Part shown: positions 6,581 to 14,643 of the stretch, piece by piece
How positions within the stretch are numbered: position 1 is the stretch's first letter
Layout of the letters: each line of letters begins with the position of its first letter
DNA from: Pseudomonadota bacterium
Lineage (GTDB): Bacteria; Bdellovibrionota; Bacteriovoracia; Bacteriovoracales; Bacteriovoracaceae
Length of the DNA: 26,283 nucleotides
Assembly (NCBI GenBank): GCA_021299675.1
Contig: JAJTIF010000316.1
Span: 1 to 26,283, forward strand
Direction: 5' to 3'
The notes under the pieces: generated by a model
The model's input: only the letters and a program-made list of their open reading frames with translations
Told to the model about the DNA's origin: nothing
The model's database searches: none
Made by a program: the position numbers and the translations under genes

Positions 6581-7901
6581 GATTTTCTCTTTTAATTTTT
6601 AAAATATGCGAGCGGATGTTTTCCCTCGCATATTTTAGAAGTCTCTGATCCACATCTGAATAAAGTATCACTAAAATTTCGTCCTCATTCTTCTGCCCTT
6701 TCAATAGATCAATGATCTGAGCTTCCCGCATTTTTCTGTGAGTCAGCGTCCGCTCCAAGATAGTCACGCCTCCGAGGGCAATGCCATGGGAGGGTATCAC
6801 TGCCTCAGGAGATAGATTGATCACCCTCTCCAAGGTTTTTAGGTACTCTGCCATATCGCCCTCGCTACCACCGATGACAACGGTGCCGACTCCCTGAAAA
6901 AGATCCCCCGCTAAAAACCAAGAGCGACTCTGGGGCATCAGGGCCAGCTGCCCTTTATCATGACCGGGAACTTCGACCACCCTCACATCCTGACCCAACC
7001 ACTTTGTGACCACCTGAGTGTCCTGCGCCCGCAAAAGAGTGAGCCTGGAGAAGTAGTCAGGCCGCTGGGCCTCGATGCGCATCTGGGTGTCTGCACTTAA
7101 GTAAATGGGCAGGTTTCTCTTTCGTGCCAGATCTGGAGCAAACTGATGGTGATCGACGTGGTGATGAGTTAAAAAAACCGCTTTGAGCTCTTCATCGCGA
7201 ATGGAATAGAGAAGTTTCTCCAACTCGTTTTCATCTTTGGGTGAAGGATCAATGACAAGATCACCGATCACGAGGGCGTTGGTTCGATTGGCCGGCGGTA
7301 AGGTGTGCGAGAGGGGCATGTACTGTCGGACACCGCAAATGGTTTCGATCATGGGCACTTCAAGACTTGGATCGTACTCTAGGTCTAATTTCTCTTGGGA
7401 GCAAAACGGATTTTGTGCCAGCAGCTTCACCACCCGTAGAACGGGAGGAACAACCAGCATTTCTCCTGCCTGATATTTCGCTATAAAATCCTCTGGCTTC
7501 ATCCACTGGGCGATCTCAGCTTCGTTGGTATCGACCGTAAAAGAAGGCTTCTCCTTAAGGTGAATACCGTAAAAATAGGTACGGAAACGATAGGGATTAA
7601 AATCTGGAGTCAGGGCCATTCCAATTGATTTTAAATCGGTTATGGTGCCGGTATTGAGGAGGTCATAGAGGTCAACACCTAGTTCTTCTTGCGCTTCTCG
7701 CCGGATAGCACCCCAGAGCTTTGGGGGGATGTTGTTAATCAAGGGGTGCGTGTCTTTTGAGTCAGCATCAACCTCATCCACCTTCCCTCCCGGAAAAGCC
7801 CAGTAACCAGGAAAAGCCCGCAAAAAGTTCTGCCTCTTGATGGGAAAGATTTCATCCTTACACACCAGGACAATAGAGACCGCATCTAGGATACTAGACA
7901 T
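6573..7901 (-). CDS. Nudix hydrolase / metallo-beta-lactamase fusion protein
   Basis: A 442-residue two-domain protein. Residues about 5-170 are a Nudix domain: FPGYWAFPGGKVDE followed after an insertion of about 20 residues by the box REAQEELGV. Nudix enzymes cleave nucleoside diphosphates linked to another group, including CoA. Residues about 205-400 are a metallo-beta-lactamase fold: LTHHHVDHH supplies the HxHxDH metal motif, VPGHDKGQ the next histidine, LAGDLFQGVG the bridging aspartate and PSHG the final histidine, in LACTB2/glyoxalase II-like order. The gene overlaps the end of the arylpyruvate oxidoreductase by eight bases (7894-7901), so the two are co-translated. That linkage suggests a role around acyl-CoA or CoA-ester turnover, which is an inference; an RNA nuclease role (as known for LACTB2) is also possible. 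Confidence 0.88.
   Translation of the reverse strand: MSSILDAVSIVLVCKDEIFPIKRQNFLRAFPGYWAFPGGKVDEVDADSKDTHPLINNIPPKLWGAIRREAQEELGVDLYDLLNTGTITDLKSIGMALTPDFNPYRFRTYFYGIHLKEKPSFTVDTNEAEIAQWMKPEDFIAKYQAGEMLVVPPVLRVVKLLAQNPFCSQEKLDLEYDPSLEVPMIETICGVRQYMPLSHTLPPANRTNALVIGDLVIDPSPKDENELEKLLYSIRDEELKAVFLTHHHVDHHQFAPDLARKRNLPIYLSADTQMRIEAQRPDYFSRLTLLRAQDTQVVTKWLGQDVRVVEVPGHDKGQLALMPQSRSWFLAGDLFQGVGTVVIGGSEGDMAEYLKTLERVINLSPEAVIPSHGIALGGVTILERTLTHRKMREAQIIDLLKGQKNEDEILVILYSDVDQRLLKYARENIRSHILKIKRENLT
6601..6636 (+). terminator. Perfect 12-base-pair inverted repeat inside the 3' end of the Nudix/MBL gene
   Basis: AAAATATGCGAG (6601-6612) and CTCGCATATTTT (6625-6636) pair perfectly around a 12-base loop. 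It starts 20 bases after the stop codon of the plus-strand gene ending at 6580 and ends in TATTTT, so it can act as that gene's terminator while encoding part of the convergent protein's C-terminus. Confidence 0.6.
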
Positions 7902-10900
7902 TCAGGGCACTCGCTTTAAGGTAGCGGACCTCACGGTATCCTTTTACGTTATCGAGTTTCTGAAGGTAACTGTAACGCTCACTCGGATGGATGCCCGAGA
8001 CCGCTAACACTTTGTCCCTTATGCTCAAAGCAATTTCTCTTTCTTGACGGTGCCAAGCCGGCATCAGTTTGCGCAGGAAGCGAGCGTGTCGCATGAGCTT
8101 CAACATCCAGGGCTTGGGACTAAAGTCGAACTCAATTTTCTTACCCAGCAGCTCAAACGCCGGACGATTGATATGCACCACAGAGTATTTCTTACCAAGA
8201 TGCTTATAGCGTTCTTCATCTTGCGCCACTTTCAGTGGTGAAATCATGAGATGAGAAACAAACACCTCATCTTTGATCCAAAAAGTCTTCGCCAGAACTC
8301 TCAGCGCAATCTGCGACTCTTGAGTAGAGAGATTCGTTTTCTTAAGCTCTCGAGCAAGGCTTAAAAAATTATCTAGCCATTTTCCGTGATCAAAGACTAT
8401 TAAATCATGAATGTACTGAGCGATATGTTGCACATCGATCTCTGGGTATAGGCCCTCGAGCTCACGTCGTGCATGATTAAACTGACTCACTAACACTTCT
8501 TTATTTTGCCAAGGTAGAGCGCTCATCCTTACCGAAGATTGAATCAAGGGGATCAGGTTCACGGTATCGGGTGAGTATTTAAATGTCCCCAAAACCCAAC
8601 CGCGGCCCATCTCAAAAGCTTTTCGATTGTTTTCAAACTCCGCTTTTGGAACCGCAGCCTGCAGCGCCTGCTCCATGTCACTTAAGCTAAATGGAACTAG
8701 ACCCTCTTGGAACATCACACCTAAAATAATGGCTGAGCTATAAACAGACTTCTGGAAGAACTTGAAGGAGATTTCTTTGAAGGGGCCGATGATAACTCTC
8801 TCTCCTAAAACTGAAGTAAGCTCCGCGCGCAGGTCCTCTGCCTTAAGCGGGCTCGCTTCAACCGCACGGTCGAGCATGATAGAAAGGGGTACCTGGAAAT
8901 CTTGGTCAACGATCAACACACCCGTGGCGCTGAGATAGCTGAGTGCCCGGGCTCCCTCAAGAAGATCCGGAGACACCACGATATTCGCACTAGCGATAGG
9001 CACAAGTTGTGGCTGTGAAAAACCCTTGGGGTATAAGCTCAAGTGACTGGTGACGGATCCATTACGTTGGGCAAGGCCCTTCTGGTCTACGAACTTGAAG
9101 TCGAGATCTTCCCGACCTCCCATATTCTGGGCAGCCTCGGCAATCACGCGGGAGACAGTCGTCACCCCCGAGCCCCCCACTCCGATCACAATCCCACGCC
9201 AGTCTTCGCCCTGAGCAATTTGTTCGAATTTAACCTTGGGCACAGGCAGTGATAGGCTTTGAGCATCGATGGGCTTTGATTGCTCTAAGTACTTTGTGGG
9301 ATGGTAGTCACTGACCTGAACCAGCTCAAAACTTGGGCACGCCTTAAGTTTGGTGCAGTAGGAATCCGAGACACAAATCTGAGGGTCAATAGTGACTTTG
9401 GTCCCATAAGCATCGAAGGTTTGAGAGAGCCCCGGGCATCCCGTCATGTCAACACAGACGCGGCAGTCTTCACAGGCCAGAGTGTTAATCTGGTAGAACT
9501 CACGGGTCTTTTGCACTCCGTTTTTAAAGAGTGTACGCTCTTCCCGCTTCTTGCGACCATGAAAAGTCAGGCCACACTCCTTATCGGAGACAATAACCTT
9601 CACTCCTGCTTTTTGGACAAAATCAGTAAGAAGATTTTTGTAGAAATACCGATCGGAAGGATTAATCTGAATCGCTTCGTCTACGTTCAGGGAGCGCGCC
9701 ACCTGCAGCATACTTTGACGAGGCCGTGCAAGTCCCTCAACTGAGACACCGGAGACAGGGGTTACTTGGTGACCTGTCATGGCGGTGTTGTCGTTATCTA
9801 ACAAAATGTAAGTGATGTTGTGGCCCATCTGAACAGAATTTGAAATGGCTGTCATACCAGAATGAAAGAATGTTGAATCTCCCATGAGTACGACCGAGGG
9901 ATTGGTGGTGAAAAGATCTGTACCTGCACCGAGAGCTCCACCCTGTCCCATGGCCGAGAGATCGTGCATCTCTTTGAAGGGCTCAAGAAACGATAGAGAA
10001 TAGCAGCCCACATCACCGTGAGAAATGAGCTTGATGTTTTTTTGAGCTAAATCATTTCGAATCTCTTTCATGATCGAGAGAGTCTCACGGTGAGGACATC
10101 CAGGACAAAAAGTGGGCAGCCTTACGGGTACAGTGAGGTTCATTTTAACAGGAGTTAAAGTTTGGATGCGCTCGACGTTCACTGTCCACTGAGAAAGAGC
10201 TTCACGAAGCCCTTTGCGAACGTGCTCAGAGTTCAAACCTCCGAAAGCAGGAAATCCTTCCAGATTTCCAAATTTCTTACCCCACACCTCTGCCTCAATC
10301 TTCTCTTCCATGCAAAGGGACTTAATTTCTGCCTCAAGGAATCCTCTCTTCTCTTCCACCACGAGGATATGCCTATGGTTCTTTAAAAATGGAACCATCT
10401 GGTCCGGATTCAAAGCATAGGAGCCAGCAACTTTATACAAGTGGACAGACTTGAGTAGATCCGCCTCTTCCAAGACCTGTTTCACGGTCTCAAACACAGC
10501 ACCCACACTGATGATGCCGATCTCTGCTTGGGAGTTACCAAAGGTTTTATCCAGACGACATTTTTTGAGAGCAGCCAGATACTGAGGAAATCTCTCCTTA
10601 AGCATACGTACATCCGCACCGAGGGAGTTCGGCGGAACCATAACATTTTCAGACAAATTAAACTTTCCAGGATCGAGCTCAATCTTATGCGAATCAATTT
10701 TTTTCTCAGGTTGGATAGAAACACGCCCGCCGCCTTCTGCCATCGAGGTGGTCAAAAGCACACCTACATAAACACTTGAGTCCTGCGAGAGTTCAAGCGC
10801 CACACGCATCCAGTCTTTGAGTTCTTGAGGAGTAGAAGGTTCCAGGAATGGGATATGAAGATGTTTATACAGATACCGAGAGTCCGCCGGAGTGGAGGTG

Positions 10901-11271
10901 GAAATAGACCAAGGATCATCGCCCACGGCAATAACGACACCAGATTTTTTGCCCTCAGCATTGAGTTGTCCCGGATTAGCAAAGTTACCGACAGAGAGCG
11001 CATCACTGGCCACATGCAGACCCATGGACTTCATGCCGACTAGAACATTTTGTCCTGCCATTTTAGCGCCACTGGCCATGGCTGCGGCATTAGCCTCTGA
11101 GTTAGCAATGACAACTCTAATGCCTTTTTGTTTTAACTCATCTTGTCGCTCATACAGGATATTAAAGAAATCAGCTAAGGGAGACCCAGGATAACCTGTG
11201 TAGAGATGAAACCCAGCCTCCAGGCCGCCTTGAATGAGTAGCTCATTTCCATTGAGGATTTGGACAGACAT
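7894..11271 (-). CDS. Fused indolepyruvate/arylpyruvate:ferredoxin oxidoreductase (IorA-IorB type)
   Basis: A 1125-residue cytoplasmic enzyme. It converts arylpyruvates, CoA and oxidised ferredoxin to arylacetyl-CoA, CO2 and reduced ferredoxin. Domain order: pyruvate-ferredoxin oxidoreductase N-terminal domain (from ELLIQGGLEAGFHLYTGYPG); thiamine-diphosphate domain with CPGCPHRET near residue 387, GDVGCY near 417 and GDSTFFHSG near 460; iron-sulfur region near 600-640 with CEDCRVCVDMTGCPG and CVSDSYCTKLKACP; then from about residue 694 the IorB-like gamma domain (GIVIGVGGSGVTT, DQKGLAQRNGSV). Alpha and beta parts are joined, as in many proteobacterial homologues, whereas archaeal enzymes have separate subunits. 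The start has AAGGAG upstream and a good sigma-70 promoter at 11291-11319. It is divergent from the dioxygenase/paaGH cluster and overlaps the Nudix/MBL gene. The preferred aryl group cannot be told from sequence. Confidence 0.93.
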   Translation of the reverse strand: MSVQILNGNELLIQGGLEAGFHLYTGYPGSPLADFFNILYERQDELKQKGIRVVIANSEANAAAMASGAKMAGQNVLVGMKSMGLHVASDALSVGNFANPGQLNAEGKKSGVVIAVGDDPWSISTSTPADSRYLYKHLHIPFLEPSTPQELKDWMRVALELSQDSSVYVGVLLTTSMAEGGGRVSIQPEKKIDSHKIELDPGKFNLSENVMVPPNSLGADVRMLKERFPQYLAALKKCRLDKTFGNSQAEIGIISVGAVFETVKQVLEEADLLKSVHLYKVAGSYALNPDQMVPFLKNHRHILVVEEKRGFLEAEIKSLCMEEKIEAEVWGKKFGNLEGFPAFGGLNSEHVRKGLREALSQWTVNVERIQTLTPVKMNLTVPVRLPTFCPGCPHRETLSIMKEIRNDLAQKNIKLISHGDVGCYSLSFLEPFKEMHDLSAMGQGGALGAGTDLFTTNPSVVLMGDSTFFHSGMTAISNSVQMGHNITYILLDNDNTAMTGHQVTPVSGVSVEGLARPRQSMLQVARSLNVDEAIQINPSDRYFYKNLLTDFVQKAGVKVIVSDKECGLTFHGRKKREERTLFKNGVQKTREFYQINTLACEDCRVCVDMTGCPGLSQTFDAYGTKVTIDPQICVSDSYCTKLKACPSFELVQVSDYHPTKYLEQSKPIDAQSLSLPVPKVKFEQIAQGEDWRGIVIGVGGSGVTTVSRVIAEAAQNMGGREDLDFKFVDQKGLAQRNGSVTSHLSLYPKGFSQPQLVPIASANIVVSPDLLEGARALSYLSATGVLIVDQDFQVPLSIMLDRAVEASPLKAEDLRAELTSVLGERVIIGPFKEISFKFFQKSVYSSAIILGVMFQEGLVPFSLSDMEQALQAAVPKAEFENNRKAFEMGRGWVLGTFKYSPDTVNLIPLIQSSVRMSALPWQNKEVLVSQFNHARRELEGLYPEIDVQHIAQYIHDLIVFDHGKWLDNFLSLARELKKTNLSTQESQIALRVLAKTFWIKDEVFVSHLMISPLKVAQDEERYKHLGKKYSVVHINRPAFELLGKKIEFDFSPKPWMLKLMRHARFLRKLMPAWHRQEREIALSIRDKVLAVSGIHPSERYSYLQKLDNVKGYREVRYLKASALNV

Positions 11272-11290
11272 AGGTGCTCCTTATGCGGAC

Positions 11291-11319
11291 ATCATAGCTT
11301 CTCTAACGCTTCAATTCAA
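11291..11319 (-). promoter_or_regulatory. Sigma-70-type promoter of the arylpyruvate oxidoreductase operon
   Basis: On the minus strand, TTGAAT (11319-11314) and TATGAT (11296-11291) are separated by exactly 17 bases. The -10 box ends about 20 bases upstream of the start codon at 11271, leaving a short leader containing AAGGAG. Confidence 0.7.
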
Positions 11320-11373
11320 TCGACATGGCCATGACGAGGGGGAATAAAAAATCAAAGACACTGTGCTTAATTT

Positions 11374-11402
11374 TTGACATTTTCACTGGCGGGGTGAATC
11401 AT
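11374..11402 (+). promoter_or_regulatory. Probable promoter of the dioxygenase/paaGH operon
   Basis: A perfect TTGACA (11374-11379) is followed after 17 bases by AATCAT (11397-11402), a four-of-six match to the -10 consensus. This places the transcription start near 11409, just ahead of the AGAGGAGA ribosome binding site, and argues against a start codon at 11401. Confidence 0.5.
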
Positions 11403-11421
11403 GGGCAGAGGAGAAATATTT

Positions 11422-12468
11422 ATGCAAAATCCAGTCGGCCTCAAGTCTATCGATCACCTTGAATTTACCGTAGATTCACTTAACTCTCCTACCGTGAAGC
11501 TCTTTCACAAGATGGGTTTTCAGGTCACGGCAGAAGCCCCAAAGAAAAAACTTTTTACCCAAGGCCAAGCACGATTCCTCGTCACCGAAGAGGCAGGCAC
11601 ATGCCACTCTCGTCAGTACTTCCAAAAGCACAGGGAAGGTGTTTCAAAAATGTCCTTTCAAGTTGATTCCGTGGAGAAAGCCCTGGATCAAGTTCTCAAA
11701 AACGGCGCGAAGCTCGTGAATGACTTAAAGGTGACTGAGACTCAGGAGGGAGTGATTAAGACCGCGGCGATTCAAGGCTTTGGAGATGTACTCAATGAGT
11801 TCGTCGAAAGACCGAGCCTCCTTTTTCGCCCCGGCTTTACGACCAGTGAAGATCAACTTGCACAACCGCTCCAGACGAGAGTCTCGCGGATCGATCATCT
11901 CACCAACAATGTTCCCAAAGGTGAAATGGAACATTGGGTAGAATTTTATAAGCGCACCTATGGCTTCATTGAAACACGCTATTTTGATATCAAGGGTAAG
12001 AAGACGGGCCTCAACTCAAAAGTGGTACAGCTCGCAGACAACTCCATCATTATCCCCATCAACGAGCCAGAGGTCGAGGGCGGAAAAAGCCAGATCCAAG
12101 AATTCCTTGATTTGCACAAGGGAGCGGGCGTCCAGCACATCGCCCTGATGACTCCGAATATTATTTCAACCGTCGGTGAGCTGAGAGAGCGAAACCTCGA
12201 ATTCCTCGATGTTCCAAAAACATATTACGAACTCATTGCCTCAAGACCCTTCAAGGTCACCGAAGACCTCGGTGTTCTTGAAAAACTACGTCTACTCGCG
12301 GACGGAGACGAGCACGGCTACTTGCTTCAGATCTTTTCACAGACCTGTATCGGTCCTCTCTTTTTTGAGTACATCCAGCGCAAAAAACATTGGGGTTTTG
12401 GAGAAGGCAACTTCCAGGCACTTTTTGATGCCATTGAGAGAGATCAAGAAAAACGTGGCTACATCTAG
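11422..12468 (+). CDS. hpd: 4-hydroxyphenylpyruvate dioxygenase
   Basis: A 348-residue non-haem iron enzyme that converts 4-hydroxyphenylpyruvate to homogentisate in tyrosine breakdown. It has two vicinal-oxygen-chelate domains. The iron ligands are visible: H159 (SRIDHLTNN), H239 (GVQHIALMT) and E316 (GPLFFEYIQRK), followed by the conserved C-terminal GFGEGNFQALFDAIERDQ, which closes over the active site. The start at 11422 is chosen because AGGAG lies eight bases before it; the alternative at 11401 falls in the predicted promoter. Homogentisate dioxygenase and later steps are not in the window. It leads a tight cluster with paaG and paaH: its stop codon overlaps the paaG ribosome binding site (TAGGAG). 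Confidence 0.95.
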   Translation: MQNPVGLKSIDHLEFTVDSLNSPTVKLFHKMGFQVTAEAPKKKLFTQGQARFLVTEEAGTCHSRQYFQKHREGVSKMSFQVDSVEKALDQVLKNGAKLVNDLKVTETQEGVIKTAAIQGFGDVLNEFVERPSLLFRPGFTTSEDQLAQPLQTRVSRIDHLTNNVPKGEMEHWVEFYKRTYGFIETRYFDIKGKKTGLNSKVVQLADNSIIIPINEPEVEGGKSQIQEFLDLHKGAGVQHIALMTPNIISTVGELRERNLEFLDVPKTYYELIASRPFKVTEDLGVLEKLRLLADGDEHGYLLQIFSQTCIGPLFFEYIQRKKHWGFGEGNFQALFDAIERDQEKRGYI

Positions 12469-12477
12469 GAGTAAGTT

Positions 12478-13260
12478 ATGTTCGAATTCATTAAATACAC
12501 AACTGAAGCCCAGACGGCGGTCATCACCATCAACCGCCCCGACGTCTACAATGCTCTCAATACGAAGAGTAAAAGTGAAATCATCCAGGCAATCGAGCTC
12601 GCGAACTCAGACTCACTTGTACGCTCGATCATTTTGACCGCGTAAGGCAAAGCTTTCTGCTGAGGTCAGCGCATCAATGACCGCGCGGTGGACTCTAGAA
12701 AGGAGCCAGTGGATATTGGTCACACCTTGGAGACAGAATGGAACCCACTCATTCAGAGTATCCGCTCTTCCAAGAAAATGGTGATCGCGGCCATCAACGG
12801 AGTTGCTGCGGGAGCAGGTCTCTCCATCGTTTTGGCTTGTGACTTAAAAGTGGCCCTTCCCAAAGTACGCTTCATCTCAGGTTTTACACAAATCGGACTT
12901 TGTCCGGATGCGGGGCTCTCCTACCAGCTCGTCCAAACGATGGGCTACACGCAAGCTCTCTCCTACGCCCTTCTGGGCCAACCCATGCTAAGCGAAGAGA
13001 TGCACACGCGTGGATTTCTGACGACGATTGCGGAAGATCATATGCACGAGGCGCGTTCACTGGCGCAGAAAATCAACCAACTTGCTCCGCTCTCGGTTGA
13101 GCATGTGAAGAAAAATTTTCAACAGGCGCAAGAGAGCCGTTTTTCTGAAATCCTGGAGATGGAAAAAAAATCCCAGCAATTTCTCGGGTTCTCCCAAGAT
13201 TACCGGGAAGGTGTCACAGCTTTTCTTGAAAAGCGGGCCCCGCAGTTCAAGGGAAATTAA
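12478..13260 (+). pseudogene. paaG: PaaG-type enoyl-CoA isomerase/hydratase interrupted by two in-frame stop codons
   Basis: Reading one frame from ATG 12478 to TAA 13260 gives 260 codons, the normal length of PaaG, which isomerises ring-1,2-epoxyphenylacetyl-CoA to oxepin-CoA. Codon 56 (TAA, 12643-12645) and codon 62 (TGA, 12661-12663) are stops. The sequence on both sides stays in register with the crotonase fold: VITINRPDVYNAL before, GKAFC between, and GQRINDRAVD, NGVAAGAG (107-114), PDAG with catalytic D144, and YREGVTAFLEKRAPQFKG after. The family's D in GQDL is R here. An open segment can restart at GTG 12688 (190 residues) but lacks the first oxyanion-hole strand. No frameshift is needed. 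It lies between the dioxygenase (9-base gap) and paaH (one-base overlap). Most likely a recent pseudogene; local sequence error is possible. Confidence 0.85.
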
Positions 13261-14129
13261 TGAGCATTGAACTCAAGAGTGTGGTGATCATTGGTGCCGG
13301 GACGATGGGGGCCAGCATCGCTCAGTGGTTTGCGGGCCATGAGGTCAAAACGATACTTTGCGACATTCACTTCCCTCAGGCAGAAGAGGCTAAGAAGAAA
13401 ATATTCGAGGGCATAGATAAGCTCGTAGAAAAGGGAAAGCTCAGCACGACAAAAGCTGAGAAGGTCAAAAGCCTGATCTTCATTTCAAAGATGACTGAAC
13501 TTCCACACTCAGCAACTCTGGTGATCGAAGCTATCGTAGAAAATCTAACGATCAAAAAAAATCTCTTCGAAAAACTCCAGCATCATTTTGATGCCCAGAC
13601 TATTTTATCAACCAACACATCGAGCTTTCCCATCACCGAACTGGCCCAGGCGATCGATGAGGGCAGAAGAAAAAATTTCATCGGCTTACACTTTTTTAAT
13701 CCTGCGACAGTCATGAAATTGGTTGAAATTATCAAAGGAGCTGAAACAGATCCTCTGCTGGCCCAGTCTCTCTACGATTGGTTTCAAAAATGCGGTAAGG
13801 AACCAGCCCTTTGCACGGATTCTCCAGGCTTCATCGTTAATCGTGTCGCGCGGAGTTTTTACGGCGAGGCGCTTCGGATCGCTCAGGTGGAGTCCAGTGA
13901 TCTGATCAAAGAGATTGACCAGGTCATGCGAGAAGTTGGACAGTTTAAAATGGGGCCATTTGAACTAATGGACCTCATCGGAATCGACACCAACTATTCT
14001 GTGACTTGTTCCGTATGGGAGTCCTTTGGCAAGAGCCCACGCTTCGAGCCTCATTCTCTGCAGAAGAAACTAGTTACGGAGAAAAGATTTGGTCGTAAAA
14101 CCAAGAAGGGGTTCTATGACTACCCCTAA
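13260..14129 (+). CDS. paaH: 3-hydroxyacyl-CoA dehydrogenase, N-terminal half of PaaH (NAD-binding and first C-terminal domain)
   Basis: A 289-residue NAD-dependent dehydrogenase. PaaH oxidises 3-hydroxyadipyl-CoA in phenylacetate degradation. The Rossmann motif GAGTMG is at residues 12-17, followed by VIEAIVENL, NTSSFPI, catalytic H144 in GLHFFNPATVMKLVE, and PGFIVNRVARSFYGEALR. The first 3HCDH C-terminal domain includes MGPFELMDLIGIDTNYSVTCSVW, a distinctive PaaH-type sequence. The protein ends at KTKKGFYDYP, where canonical PaaH of about 475 residues continues; the remainder is encoded by the next, overlapping frame. The ATG overlaps the paaG stop by one base. A stand-alone 3-hydroxybutyryl-CoA dehydrogenase has a similar length, but the neighbour shows this is the split long form. 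Confidence 0.88.
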   Translation: MSIELKSVVIIGAGTMGASIAQWFAGHEVKTILCDIHFPQAEEAKKKIFEGIDKLVEKGKLSTTKAEKVKSLIFISKMTELPHSATLVIEAIVENLTIKKNLFEKLQHHFDAQTILSTNTSSFPITELAQAIDEGRRKNFIGLHFFNPATVMKLVEIIKGAETDPLLAQSLYDWFQKCGKEPALCTDSPGFIVNRVARSFYGEALRIAQVESSDLIKEIDQVMREVGQFKMGPFELMDLIGIDTNYSVTCSVWESFGKSPRFEPHSLQKKLVTEKRFGRKTKKGFYDYP

Positions 14130-14643
14130 TTTTATTTTCGAGAAAGATCTTAGATCAAAAGATGAGAAAATCGATTTTCTCAGACGGCATTCAGGCCAGC
14201 TTGTAATCATGGACCTCACGGCATTTGAGAAGGGATACTTTTTTAAAAAATTCCCCAATCTCATTGCCGCCACTTCTATTCACTTGAATCCAACTAACAA
14301 ATGTGAAGTGACGATCAAAGCACACCATGAAGCTGTCCATCATTTTTTATCCTCTCAGGGACTGCTCCCTGTAGCCGTCGCTTCTCTCGAAGGCTACTTC
14401 CATCTCCCCCGCATCCTCTCTACCATAATCAATGAAGCGTACTACTCACTGGAAGATGACATCGCTTCTGCCGATGATATCGATCGCGCCATGAAATATG
14501 GAGTGAACTACCCGGAGGGGCCCTTCGCCTGGAGTAAGGGCAAAGAGAGTTTTGTGGTGAGTTTGCTGGATAATCTCTTCGATGAAACAAAAAGCGAGCG
14601 CTACAAAGCTTCACGCCTGTTGCGCGAACGATCAGTCAATTAG
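14116..14643 (+). CDS. C-terminal half of PaaH (second 3HCDH domain), separate overlapping frame
   Basis: A 175-residue protein matching the last third of PaaH: a degraded Rossmann-like segment (LVIMDLTAFEKGYFF) followed by IINEAYYSLEDDIASADDID, then RAMKYGVNYPEGPFAW and a tail ending in ASRLLRERS. This part normally completes the dehydrogenase in one chain. Here it has its own ATG, overlapping the preceding stop by 14 bases, with AAGAAGGGG four bases upstream. That arrangement would give efficient coupled translation and two associating subunits. A frame change caused by an indel in an originally single gene is the alternative; the well-placed ribosome binding site favours a working split. 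Its stop overlaps that of the convergent LOG gene by 12 bases. Confidence 0.8.
   Translation: MTTPNFIFEKDLRSKDEKIDFLRRHSGQLVIMDLTAFEKGYFFKKFPNLIAATSIHLNPTNKCEVTIKAHHEAVHHFLSSQGLLPVAVASLEGYFHLPRILSTIINEAYYSLEDDIASADDIDRAMKYGVNYPEGPFAWSKGKESFVVSLLDNLFDETKSERYKASRLLRERSVN

Noticed and set aside
12643..12663. Recoding of TAA/TGA (selenocysteine, pyrrolysine or an alternative code)
   Set aside because: All other genes use TAA, TAG and TGA as normal stops, two different stop codons are involved, and PaaG has no known selenocysteine or pyrrolysine site. A pseudogene or error is simpler.
14089..14115. TTG start for the second PaaH half at 14089
   Set aside because: It would add nine residues unlike PaaH; the ATG at 14116 has a well-spaced AAGAAGGGG.
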